Shown: in pieces, positions 1-14,307 of the stretch
Numbering within the stretch: the stretch's first letter is position 1
Layout: each line of letters opens with the position of its first letter
NCBI GenBank assembly: GCA_031308135.1
Contig: JAHLJT010000631.1
Location: 192,387,549 to 192,451,548, forward strand
Source of the DNA: Acheta domesticus
Lineage: Eukaryota > Arthropoda > Insecta > Orthoptera > Gryllidae
Direction of reading: 5' to 3'
DNA length: 64,000 bases
The notes under the pieces: model-generated
Seen by the model: the letters and a program-made list of their open reading frames with translations, nothing else
Databases searched by the model: none
What the model was told of the DNA's origin: nothing
Made by a program: the position numbers and the translations under genes

Positions 1-694
1 CTCAGGGGCAGGTAATTTTAGAAGTTTGATGATCTCACTCTAAATGAAATAATTATGTCATCTACACATTACAAATGCAATACTGCAACAATTAAAGAAT
101 GTATTATTACAACTCTACAAAAATTGGACACACACAAATTCAATACAATTCTCAATATACAAAATTTTTTATAAAACTATATAAAAAATGGAAAAGTATT
201 TGGACAAGAAAAAAGACAACACAATCTATCACAAGGACTATCACTTCTTCCCTAATTATGATCCTTCCAAGCAAAGGCAAACTTGCCTACATCACACATC
301 TGTCTTCTCAGAAATGTTTAACATTTGCAACTTCCAGTTGCAAGTAGTCTAAATCAGGCTTATGGGCTTTGGATGAATTTGAAGAGGTGGTAATATCTCA
401 ATGCATGATAATCCCTGTTTCTCAAACTAATGCCAATTGAAGAAATCAAATAAATTACACAATATTTTTTTAATTTCGAGCTCTTCAGGATTTCAACATT
501 TTTTAATGAATGGTAAAAATTAGAGTCCAGCCATCATAATTGAAATAATGCGCAAGAACTAAATCAACAAAATCCTATTCCTAATGATAATATTGTGAAA
601 ACCATAATTCTCTTAATTCAATAACATTAGAATCAAATTAAGAGTGAGCATATTACATGGAAACTAGTAAAATTTTAAATTATGAGGTACTTAC
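1..694. other. Part of PiT intron 7, AT-rich
   Basis: This is non-coding AT-rich sequence from the donor at 694 to the left edge. The next PiT exon is not recognisable here. The only coding-like stretch is a 29-codon minus-strand frame at 308-396 that ends in TGA; it is treated as a separate observation. No repeat family was recognised. Confidence 0.7.
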
Positions 695-3600
695 CCATTG
701 CAGGTGTAGCATTCCCTGACGGAGGAAGTGCTGGAGTCAAGTTTGTCTGAACAGGTGCAGATGTCACTCCAGGAGTCGGAAGAGTAGTTCCATTTCCATT
801 GACAGTAGCTTCCTATAATGATAAGACAACTTTAATACATTCCTGGAACCTTTTACAACTGTTAATTGAAACTGCAACAAATAATTGAATAAAGGTTGAC
901 AGGAACGTTCACTTTCACAAGATTATTCAAAATAGTACTGACAAATTCTTAAAAGAGCAGATGTCACAAAAAGCAGCTTTATGAGAGTTTTTAATAAATA
1001 TGAAATGTAAAAATTAATTTATGAAAAGTGGAAATGATGCCAATTACAATGCAAAGAGGATTTGACAGACATGAGGTATCCCAGAGAATAGATAGAGCCA
1101 AACCCACTAATTCTCACCTTCGCAAGGCTATTGTTAATGAATCCATTTGTTTTTGTGCCATTGACAAGAGGAGGATGGTTAACCCCATTGGTTCCAATGG
1201 TTGATGGAGTGGTGGAATCCACAACAGATGTTGGTTCCAAAGCAGCTGGACCAATTTCTCCTTTTGGACGCTTCACATCTTCTATTGACATGGCCCGTGA
1301 GGGTCGCGGACTGGCATCACGAGACGATTCTGCCAAGGAAAACTTGTGAATATTGACACCAGTGGCCAAATGTATTTCCATGCACTTAAGCTTTGCAGTT
1401 TATAATTGTCTCGATGTGTTTCTGTATTCAAAGCCTCCACAAAGCCATTACATCCACAGTGTAGAAGCATGACTTGTGAAGATTAAAAGCACAGGCAGTA
1501 TATGCATAATATGCATGATGCCAATGCAAAAGTTATAACATATACACATCACACAAATGCTTTCTAAATTTTTAATTAATAATTATGACATGCTTTCTCA
1601 GTCTCTCACAACAACAAATAACATGCATACAAACTGTGACAGATTGTGTTTGGTCTGGAAATAACACTAAGACTACAAAAGACAACACAGACACATAAAA
1701 AAGATAATTTTACCATTGTTAGAAACACTCACCGATGACAAAACATAATGAAAATAAAAAAATCGTCTTGCAAATAAAAAATCTTCAATTACATGCCACA
1801 CACGTTGCAAAAGTGCTTTCTTAATGCATGCTTGTTGAACAATAATAACAAGTGCAACATTCTTTGAAGTCCATGCCCAATGTCTCTTCTCAAATTTTTC
1901 AAAGTATATTCAGGAGCACAAACCATGAATGGGTTTGGGACACTTGGAGCAAGAAAAGAATTAATGATAAAGAGCAGGGAGCAAGAAACAAATGAGCAAA
2001 CGCTACCCGTCCGAGGTGCAGAGCGAAAGTCCTCGGTCACCACGTAAACTCCTGTGGACAGAGCACACAGCTGCATGGGGTGGCAGGGTGGGGTTCAGCA
2101 CTGTTTACTGTGCAGCCCAGCCCTGCGGCACACCTTTTGGTTCATAGAGCCAGTTTAATAAATCACATTTTTAAATAGTTTTGTAAAGCAATGTTGGTAG
2201 AGCATTAGCTGTAATTACAATACTGAATAGGTTTTCTTCAATTCTAACATAAAATCACTATTATATCTGTCTATTTAAATTACAGTAAATTAGAGATGTC
2301 ATATTGTTGACAATAAATAAATAAATTCTATCTTAAAATCCCTGCTCATGCTGACGAGCTTGGCAGCTTGGTAAAATGTTTTTGTTACCAGTAAATTACA
2401 GCTAATTGTATTATAAAAGGATGATAATTTTTTAACTGTTAATGAAAATTTAAGAGGAAACATTTTAAAACAAAAGCTTTTCATTCTGCAGACAAGGAAG
2501 GAAGAGAAAATACTTCAATGTTAAATATGGTTTGTTTATTATAATGAAGGTAATTTACACACCTTCATTCTTGGAAAAATATTCTGCTTTTTATTTCACA
2601 GGATTTCAATTAGTTTTTGGAAGTTAAAGCTTTTTTTTATAACAGAGAAAAAGGAAACTTTTATTTGGTCTTATTAAACAATTAGAAGGATTTTACCCCC
2701 AATGGTTTCCAAAATAAGATAGAAAATAAATTGAAATAGTAGGAAATGATAGAAATACAGAAGGTAAGGTTTTTGTTAGTGTATTAAATAGTATGAAGAC
2801 AGAAACGAAGTAAGCATTTAATCATGCTTATGACCATCTTTTCAACCACACACATGGTTAATTCCCAGGACATTTCAAAACAAATGTGAAAGTTAATATC
2901 TAACATAAAGGAAATTTAAGTTAGCTTTTGTTAACTATTTAAGAAGAAAGCTGCCAAACCCACGCAAGTGGGTAGTCACCCTGCTCCCAACCCTTGGAGA
3001 GAGCGAGATCAGCCAGAGACATCATTTGTTAGATCCTAATTTTTTATGCATTCACAAACAATTATATTTAGTCAAAGACAGAAAGAGATCAGAAGAAGTC
3101 AGGTAAAATTAATAAACAATCTTTATGAAACCACAAACATCAGCATTTTGGCCAATATTTACAGAAACACATTCAAAACAGTTTAAGAAATAGTGCAGTC
3201 ACTTCAGTTTAAATATTTACATAAGTCCATATGAAATTCAAGAAAATCAGAAAGTAACTTCTTAAAATTAAAATTAAATTTATATTTAATTTTTATGCTG
3301 CAGGCACAAACATTTTTTAAGTTAATGATAGTACAAGTAATATTTTATATTTACAGTTAAATATTAGTAATTAATAAGAATGTTTAAATCAAAGTTAATT
3401 ATAGAAATTCAAAGTAGCAACAGCACTGGAGTAACTTAACAGTGCTGAAGCCACCAACCAAAAGAGCATGCAGGCAGAAGAGGCCCTGTTACCTGTGGAA
3501 TCCCCGAAGGTAAAGCACACCCCTTGACCTTGCTTGTCCCTGTGCATTTGGACTGAAACACAGAGCAATGGGATGAGTTGTGAAGAGCTGGCACACAGGG

Positions 3601-6600
3601 CCAAGATGACTGCAGGCAGCTGCTTAGTCGTCTGATTCTTCCAAGCAATTCACTGTTTGGCTAAGCATTGCACTTAGTACATGGATAGGTAGATTTGTAA
3701 CAGGGAAAAAACCCTACCCCATCCATGTCCTGAGTGTGCTACCTAAGTGATGATGCAAGGAGCAAAACCAAGAATAGCCCTGTACTGAAACACCAACTGA
3801 GCACAACACCACACTGTCATGCGGAAATATCAGCCAGCTTTTTAGGGGAGCTATGAAGACATGGGCATCACAACAAGTGCTGTGTGATACTACTTAAAAG
3901 CCAAAAGATCAATGTCAGACGCTCGTTCTTTCCCAAATTTTCTGTAAATGTGAAATATCAACATTAGATGGTTTTATTTTTGAGTATTTAAAGGATTGTT
4001 AGTGAGAAAAGGAATTTTTTTGGTTGCATTTACAGGTTTACACACCATATCATTTTTTAATGAAATATTAAGTTTAAAGGGAGTATAGTTTTAGTTATTT
4101 GTTACAGCAAAGGAGTCCACAACAAACCACAAAAAGATTGTAGTCAATATAGTTTTGAAAAAATTAAAGCAACAGTTTTTCATGCTTTATAGAAGTAGCA
4201 TAATAGAAATATTTTTTATTCCCTTATTTATTAACTTTACTAATCTCTCTAGAATTCTTTGCCTGGATAACACTATATGTGATTGTAAATTTAGCTAAAC
4301 ATACAAGTGAACTGTGTTGATTTTTCATGTCTGCACTTCCTTGCACTTTGACACTTCCAACATCATTAATATTCAGATCTTTTTCTCTATTAGTACCATA
4401 TCTCAGAAAAGAGTAAAATTATATCTAAATGATCACAGTACCCCAATTCATTTCACAGTTTCAACACAAATTTTTGAGAAAGTATATTAGTGCACAAATT
4501 ATGCATTCAGCTTTGCAATCCAAGATGAGAAATTCTTGGGAAAGATAAGAGTGTCACCAAAATGGGTGCACACTATGTCAAAAACGTATTACTCATACTA
4601 GCACACTAATCACTACTGAATGTTTAGATTCATAAGTACCGACTTCTGGATTAACTAAACGACCTTTGCTTTCAATATCTGATTTTTTATAACATTTTTT
4701 TTCTGTGACACTCAATCAAAGTTACATTTATTTGCACTTATGTTTTATTATTCCCAATTGTATCATACAATTGATCTGTAATTTTTTAAAAGGAACCAAA
4801 CTATCTCACAGTCTCAATTCAATATTTTAATAAGTCGGCACATATGTAAATAATCTAAAGAGCCTAGAAACTCAGACTAATAAAGCAGCAGACATGATTA
4901 TCTATGTGCACTCTACAAGTCCAGGCAGGACTACTATGTACAGCAGGAACAAAAACACTCAAGTCAAGTTCCACATCAAATACATCTCCTCTTCATGCTA
5001 CTACGTCAGTTTATATTTTTGAACATGAAATAAAAAGTAAATTAAAAATTATACGTTAAAACTTTGTGTTATAAGTTTATTTTGATATTACTTTGATTTG
5101 CAACTCCAGACCTTTTAGGAATAACAAAATTTATGGATATTACTTATTTTCTTTAGTTTCAGATTTCCCTATTTCCCCGGATACCTTTCATATGCTAATT
5201 ACAATTTAAGTTTGTAATTGCGTCTACATTGTACCATTATCTTACATTAAATTTTTAAATAAAACTAATAAATGTGAGAATTTTGAAATAAATTTCTCTT
5301 ATAATTTTCAGTTTCATTCAAATAATATTGTAATTATTTCTTTGTGAAATCTCTCTCTATTCTCACTTTCTGAATTGTACAATTGGAAAAATAATATTTG
5401 CAAGTTTTGCATATAAAATCTACCATTATTCACTTATTTTCTTCTTCTTCTCTGTTTTATATTTTGCTTTTTCTTCCCTGTGAGTGACATATTGCTGTAT
5501 TTGCCTTACATGCATTTTGCCTTGTGCCTTCTAATTTAGGAGTACATTGCTTCACAGTAAGAGTTATGGTAATCTGTGTTTGGACAACAGTTCCCAAAAT
5601 CTGAACTGGGACCATAAACCTTTCATGAATTCAAAACTATTCTGGATCCAATACAAATCAAAATTAAGTGTTATGCATTAATAAAATTAGTATCTTCATC
5701 ACATCTACAGACATCTCTTCTAATGCTCTGACTACACTTTCCAGCATCCATAACATTGTAAATATAATATTCTTTTAAAAAGGGGGATAGATGTTAATTA
5801 AATGTACTTTTTCCCTTTTCTCACAAAAACAATGCCTGTACTGATACAATACATTTGATCATTGTTTGATAACGTTTCGATGATTTAATCGATTTATAAT
5901 TCATTTTCAGTTCATTTCAGTTTCAAATCAACAAGCGGAGCGTCAAATATCAAGTCAAAAATGTTCAGCATAAAAGGAACTTTGGAAAAAAAATGCGTTG
6001 GAAAGTGCGCGTTGTACAGACACAAGGATTTTTGTCTTAATCGCTTAGGCCAAATGCTGGACATATAACGGGGCGTCCCTATGTCTTAAAAGTTTTATGT
6101 TATAATCCCAATCCGCTGGTAGGCCCGTATTGTGAGCCGTGTTCTCGTGGAAGTGAAGCGAATACCCGGTTCCAGAACATACGCACGGAGCGAAAAGTAT
6201 TTTTCATTGGCTTATAGGGCATACTTCACAATTCGGAATATATGTGGTTTATTTCAGCATTATGTTTGATAACGAGAATTGGAATGTAAAATTAAATAAT
6301 ATTTTTTTACATTGTTAAAATATAATTATCCGCCCCTCTACTGACGCTATTGAGATCTTTATCACCCTTATTCCAAAACTGGTGTTTATTAGTGTAGATT
6401 TCCTAATCGTCTTTCACAAACTAATAACATTTAAGACGGATCACATCTTAACAAGTACAAGTACAAAATGTACAAAAAATGACGCAGACTAACAACATCG
6501 TACAACGAAATACAATAAACTTACATTATGTTCCAGACCAGTTTGATAACTAAACATTGAAAAATAGTAAAATACACTTACACGCTTGCACTCACACATA

Positions 6601-9600
6601 CTCCTCTTGATAACATTACAATTAATCGATGAAAATATATCGGTTTCAATAAGCCCTTACTTCAAATAGGTTTTCAAAATTATAAAAGCAACAAAGTTAT
6701 TGGTTTTAGCAATTAAAAGAGCATTTTTCTCGGTACAACACAATGTTTTCGAAGCTATCTTTTGTACACTTGTTCATTGCGTTTACTTGATGACGGGACA
6801 TTTAGAATACACGAAATTATTCAGAATCGCATTGAATTGACCACACAATAATAAAAATAAGTTTGCCTTTTTTCGTAAGCGCACGAAAATGATTTGATTT
6901 AATGATAGGTAGCTTTATAAGATATTCGATTTTCCCCTCAGTTACTGCCGATCCCAACGATTGAGAAGTAAAATTCAACACTATTTCACCCTTGTGTAAA
7001 TTGTCGCTATACTGAACCCAACTTACCCCTTCAGGCGCCTGACCACATAATTCTATCCACGTCAACATTACCTGTTTGGCTTTGAGACCTAAAAAAGCAA
7101 AAAATACCGCGCAAGACCCATGAAATTTTCAATTTTAACGATGTCTAACGTATATTTTCTTTTTTATGCACAGTTGCATTTTCAAATGAGTTCCATAAGT
7201 CCTTTTCACCCTGGACTAGCTTTTCAAAAGTATCCATAGATTAAGCAATGAACTTAATTGATCTGAAGACTTTTTCGAATACATGCAGTACCAACTGCAT
7301 CAAGGTCTCAAGGTAGAATGGGGTATTAGAACCAACTGTGCTTTCAGAATGCTGTTCGCAAGAACTACCTACTTCCAATACTATTCGTTTCACTTCGAGG
7401 GGAAAAATACTAAGTATTATTTATGTAGTTTCCATAATAATTATAATAATTATAATAATTTTATGAAGTTTTTAGAAGTCTTGAAACACTAAAAATATGT
7501 TTAAATATACAAAAGGTTCCAATAGGATGAGTCTCTGCAAATTAATCTATTCAATTTTCCTGAGGATAATATTCATTGCTTCCACATATGAAGAAGTCAA
7601 CAAGCCTAATTTTCTCCTCATCCATTCTAGTTTGCCTCTGACAAATAATTTGCGGTTGAGGGAGCATTAATTCTAGACTTTTCTCTATTCTAATTGCATT
7701 TTTACTTATTTACGAGAGGCTCTGGGAGAAATTCTGACTGAAGTTGTCAATAGATTTCACAAGCAGAACATATCAGATGGAAACTTTGACACGCTTCATC
7801 TACAGGTATTTTGTACAGCAAGTTGATTGCAGTAAACACTACCGCATTTTTGTTCGCGTTCTTGTAACTAGGCTCATTTTTACTTTCATCTAGCGGACTA
7901 TAAAATATGTTCCAATGGACACTAATTAAAAACCCTGGCGACTTGTCTAGACCCGCGTTTTACTGGCCACGCCATTTCCGAAGAGACTCACCGAGAATCT
8001 TGCGACGCAGGTGCGGTGCCAGGATCAGCTGCACGCAAAGAGCCACTATGACGCCGACGCCCACACTCACGATGATCGAGCCCCACCATGGAATGTAGTG
8101 GAAGTACAGCACTAAGGACGAGAAACAGCAGTTAGGGCGCGGCTCGTTAAAAAAATTAATAAAAGTGTCTCATGTTACTTGGAACTGCAGTCGCGTCGAA
8201 ATAGGACCTGACAGCTCAGAAAGCGGGCACAGAACTGTGGGTTGCTGATGTTCCTAAGAAGACGAAATAATCTTTCATATTATCATTGAAAATGTTCAGA
8301 GATCTTGTAGCAATTGTGGATTGATAGTTTTGTTATAATGGGAAATAAATAGCATATAACGTATTTATTGCAGTGACAATTTCTAATCTCGATGATGCCC
8401 GAAACTGTCACGCCGGAAATAAACAGCGACTGCAGTAAAAAAGGCTCGGCAAGCAAATGAAGGCGATGGCGCGATTTCTGCCAGCCAATCACACAAGAGG
8501 CGATCTTTCATGTTCTTATAGAGATAGCACATCAATACCATACCTTATTGGATGATAACTCACACAGGACGCCTTCGTGGAGTAAATTGGCACCAGGAAC
8601 GACCAGCTGTATAAAAAAAGAACCGGGTATTCGTGAAATAACTTGCACCCTTTTATACGCATAGGATATTCGAGAGGAGCTGGCGGATGGATAAATTAAA
8701 TTAAGAAAAATAATCAAATTTAAAGTTATTACGAGACTAATCAAATATAATTCATAGCTACGACCAAAACATATTTAGTTACAAACATCCACCAACTCCA
8801 AAGAAATATCCTAACAACAACCACTGTCACATCAGCAAAACTGCCACGTCACGCCATATTGCTACAGTAACGATTGACATTTATGCATAAAAGCACTGCT
8901 TCGCTCAGTAGACATTTCTATGAGCTATTTGCAATGCTCATCTATTAGAATATTAACTTCCTTTGCAGAGAAGAAATCACTTTTTACAACAATTTAGTTG
9001 ATTAAGTAGGAGCATTGAATCGTGTCTTACAAAAATGTAAATCAACTTTCCATGAATATTGAAATTTGTAACTTAGCATCTCAATTATGATATATTTTCC
9101 TTAATTCAGAGGTATTGAAATAACAGGCATGACGTGACCTTTAAAAAATGGTTTATACAAAGCATAGTACATAAAAACAAAACACACCACTTGATGAAAA
9201 AAGTTGTCACCTTTCCTTCCCAAATGGTAGGGACAAGTTAAACATATGTTAAAATTGATTCAACATATGTTTAAAGCTCTGGAGACTCCTGTAACATTCT
9301 GTAAGTACCGCGCATCACACACTAGGAATACCTCCCCCATATCCTTCTTAAGGACACCTGAAAGTGTGAATGTAGAATGAGACTGAACTATTTTCCAGTG
9401 ACAGTTGGCAATTACTTGGTATGAGTTATTTCCAAATGCCCATTTTAAAGGCTTTTTAAAAAAAGAATTAAAATAAATAATTTTTTTCTCACGATTAATA
9501 AGAATTGTTCTTCAAAGTCATTCTTTTGTTCTTTCATTTGTCCCAATGACCCTAGAAATATAATTTGCCAACATGCACTGAATACAATCCACTTTCATTC

Positions 9601-12600
9601 GTTGCTGGAACCATTCTGAATGCCTTTGGATTAAAGCTGAACATTACATTTTATGTAACATTACCTGAAGTATTCAACAACAGCAGAGCTACTAGCAGAG
9701 GTAGTTATAAAATTTTGCAAGTGACGAAACTTATTTTTATTTAACAGGTATACATCTCATTAAACTATTTTCTTCTGATTAATAGTAAGTTTTTTCAATG
9801 TAATCATTAAAATTATATAAGAAATATTCACATGAAAAATTTGTATAAGCAAGTATTTTTATTGGACTCAATCATCACATTTACTAGAGATTTCTTGGAC
9901 ATTAATTTTACTAATTTAGAATTTTAAAGAGTTAAATTCTGGTTCCAACATCGACAAACACTATCATAATAAATCAGTACTTTAAGCATTATGTAACACT
10001 GACAACATTATCTGCCTTCATTTGTTTAACCGAGCCATTGAATCAATGTTAGGGAGTCTACACTTTCAAACATTCCATAAAGTTTTGAGAAGACAGTTTT
10101 CAATATTGGCTCATTCTGTAATTTACATATCAGAAATTCTGAGGATCATACTCAATTACTGAATACTACATAAAGTAAATATCTTTTTTGAGGGCTATAA
10201 GATTTTTTGTTTTTATTTTGAAAGATTGAAAACAGAAGATCATAAATTAAAATTATGAATTAAAAATAAAATCTGAATCTTTACATATTAAAAATCAATA
10301 CCAAAACCAATCTGAAAATAGAATCACTGAAATTAACAATATCACAGTTTTATAAATCAAATTTTACTATAGCAATAATCCTCTGAAGCATAACAATGTA
10401 AAAAGATTCTTCCTAATGCCAATAGTATCAAACTGTTGGTATCCCAAAACAACTCATCAACTTTATGTACATTTAGTTCACTTTAAAGAGTAGAAAGCTG
10501 CAGAGCGCTACTCACACTTTGGGCCGCTATACACCACGGAGAAGACATTAATGAGCACCGTGAGTCCGTAGAAAATCGGCAGCGCGCGTAAACCGGGCAC
10601 CACAGGCTGTTCCGCTTCCAGGATGAACTTGCGGATCAGTATGTACAGGGCCATGGAGATAAGTCCCGACAGCACAGGAGAGACGAACCAGGAAGCCACT
10701 AAGCACAGACATTTTATATAGGATACTTGCCTACGTCGCAAATTCCCACCTAAGTTAGGATGACAAGCCCTCTTTGGCCTGTTTTTTGTTTACGTCCTAT
10801 TTTTTTCTTTACCGAACGTGGAGATTGTCATGTGACCTGACTCTCGTCCTGCCTCTGCTCTTCTACTGCTAGGCTGATACCTCCATTTCCACAGATATAC
10901 TGATGAATAAAATACGAAAGGCATTTAGAACAACACATTTTCAAACTAAATTCATTACGAAAAGAAAATAGCGAATGCGTTTTTTAAATTTCCTGTGTAG
11001 GATGATAGTTAAATTGGCTGGAAGTATGTGTAACAAAGAATACTCTGCAATCCACTATTACTGTGCTCGATTTCGATCCGGTAATATGTGATTCTAAATG
11101 AACCATTTTCTCCATAATACGTCATAGATTTTTTAACTTTTTTTAAAGGTTAAATAAAACAATTCATCTAAAAAATAAGCCTAATTATTTCAAAATTTTG
11201 CATATTTTATAAAAAACAAATTAAAACTAGAAAAAAATAAAATCGCTTTTCAACAAAATAAAACTATCCACTTTCATCACAGAAATGGAACCCACGAAGA
11301 ACAATGTTTTAGAAAATAAATAATTATGAATAATTCAAGGGCATACCAATAAAATTCATTTAAGCAATTTTCCAGTATCATTGAACTTTGCCTCAAAGTC
11401 GGGAAAAAAGGAAACTAATACATTTTAAGCTGACAACAAAACAAACTGAACGATAATAATTTTTGCAAACTACAAATGAGCTCAGTCACCCTCTGAAATG
11501 TTCCGTACTAGGACAAAGTGCATAATTTGTACATCTGAGCGAAAAAATGAAAGATTAATAGGCACTTATAGAACGATTCAGATGCTAAAAAATGCTGTTT
11601 CGTCAAATAATGACAAGTCTGACTTATTCATCACAATTTTATTTCTGGCATACTCGAAGCAATGAATGTTTCTTTTCCCCTTTTCTCTCAACATTTCTGT
11701 ACGGAGAAAATACAATTTACATTTCCTTACGCTAAGGCGCCTTTTGTTTCCAGCCGCACCCGACATGACTCTCCCTGACCTCTTACTATCTCCCGATTTA
11801 TAACATCGTTGACCTTCGTAGTAAGCAAGTTATCTCACGCATGTACCCCTCAAGCAGAATCAATGAAGACACCATTTACAAAAAGCACGTGTTCATCCTA
11901 AGGAACAAAACTGAGTCATGCACTTTATTCGTTATGGCGAGCGGCTTTGAAGTTCAGAGTCGAGAGTTTTTAAAACCTAAATTCAAGAAGCCTCACTCAT
12001 TTACAAAGTTAATCTTCATTGGCCATGACTGTTCAAAATAGTTAATTTACCGATTAATTTTGCACGAGAAGCCTCCCTCTTTCATTTTATCAACAAGGAT
12101 TTTTCTGAACACAGTCGCGACATAACTACCCTTCAAATACTATGACCAAAACTTCGCCCTAAATTAAAGATGTAATATTTTCCCCCCACGCACCATTAAA
12201 ACATTCAACATTAAAACATTTTTACCCTTCGTTTACCACGGAAAACTGTCCTAGTTCATACCTCTACCACTTACTACAAAGCCGAAACTCGTCTAGTAAA
12301 TTACCTTTCTGCTTAAACTTACCAATGGTGCCCAGAGTGGTCCAGTGAAGGCCGCTGGTGCCCCGTGCCACCAACGAGAAGCCGATAGTGGCGCCCACGA
12401 TGGAATGGGTCCCGGAAATGGGTAGCTTCAGGAAAGTGGCCACCATCAACCAAACAGCGGAGCCACCTGAGGAAAAAACATAAACAAACTCCCTGCAGGC
12501 GACTTTTAAACGCAGCACACTCAACGGTCGTCTCATTTCTGAAGCAGTCCACAAGTAGAGAAATGAGACCTTTCACAATCTGCTACTGCCTGCAGTATCC

Positions 12601-14248
12601 TACAGTTCGTTTTCTCCACGTTCACGTTTAGTAAAAACGACAAATGGGTATCTAAAAGGAAGTAAACGCGTCGATTTGTTTGAAATATTCGATAATAAAT
12701 CAATCAAGAATGTAGATAACTGGGCAAGTTACTAATTTCCAATTAACGTTCTAAATTTCGAAGACAATAGCGACAGAGGAGCCACTTCACAAAACAAGTG
12801 CACTCAAACGCACATACGAAATCCTCATTTTCAAATTTATTTTATTACTTCCAAGCTTCTCCTTGCCAATTCCCAACTTAAACTGAATAAATTTCTAAAC
12901 ACTTCATGCATTGCTTGCTCTTTGGCATATCGTTAAGCCAAAAATAGTTTTCTTACTCTCTCTTTTTCCTCGGGACGAGGCGCAGCAAAAAGATATCGAT
13001 TCCGGTTCAGCATGCATGGTCACGAAGAGGCCGCAGCCTTCTGAGGCCCCGGTCACTAGCACTGGCCGAATCGATAACCCCCTTTTGACAACGACAACCG
13101 CTCTCGAACGCCATCTGCTACACAAGCCCTCAAAGGTAGGGGGGTGTTTCCGAATGAGAGAAGTTGGGGTACAGGGGATGGTTGCTACCGAATGAACTGG
13201 TAACTTAGATATAATTTTCAGGGTAAAAAGCACACGCAAGTGATATCTTTTTAAGTGGATAGTAAGTAATGCATTTACTTTTTTACGTATTTAACTGTTC
13301 GACTATTGAACAAACTTTCATTTACTTCAATTCAACAGTAAAAGAGCATAGAATTGAAAGAGCCGATTGAAGACACATTGTTTTTATATTGTGCTATCCA
13401 CTAACCAAAATAAACTACAACTCTGATATATTGTAACAACAAGTAGCGTCATTTATTCCCGAAAGACAACAGCAATTTACGTCAAATTTTGTTCGTTTAG
13501 GAAGATCTTCGCTCAGCTCGACGATGCAAGTTCACCCCTATCCCCCTATTCAGGAGCTAACTCTTCGACCACCTCCTCCCCCAGCACACTCTTCACTTGA
13601 AACTTTGAAATGCAACTGTCGCATTTGTCACAGAGACTTAATTTTAGTAATTACAATATTTACTGCTGAAAATCTTAATGATGTTCGAGTGCTTAGTCAT
13701 TCGTGGCAATCCCACAAAAATAATGTTATCTCACGTACAATCTCATGTTGTCTCGTATTCGATAAGAAAACAAAAACGTAAGCACTAGTGTCTCCGTTAA
13801 GGTGACTCGCAAATTCTATTATCAACATTAAAAAGAAAACGTTGCAAATCAAATTACTCACCCAACGCTGACAGCATGCCCAACATAAGTTCGGCCTCGG
13901 AGTCAGCATACAAATTGACATCCAGTATTCCCTTCCTCATTGTATCGGACACTTTGTATCCTGCGAACAAATAAATATGCCATTTAAAAACCCATAGGCA
14001 ATCATAAGATTAGTAAAAAGTAATGACAACATTAAAAATGTCAATCGCATAGAAACTAAAAAGAGCAGAGCGGAAACTCAAAATTAAAATATGTTGAATA
14101 TTCTAATAAATAAAAAATAACATGACAGAATGATCGAGTTATACAACGAAGCACATGACGCAAACGGCAATAATAAGAAGTTATGAGATTTTGTTAAAAA
14201 AATTTACGTAAATCAAGAAATAAAGTAAATAAAATGAATACGTCCGGC

Positions 14249-14307
<59 letters not shown>

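Noticed and set aside
1789..2076. 95-codon minus-strand frame in PiT intron 5
   Set aside because: No similarity to the transporter, no suitable acceptor/donor pair in the right phase, and no recognised domain.
12904..13239. 111-codon minus and 94-codon plus overlapping frames in PiT intron 2
   Set aside because: They have no domain, no splice-site support and no phase fit with exons 2 and 3, which join directly.
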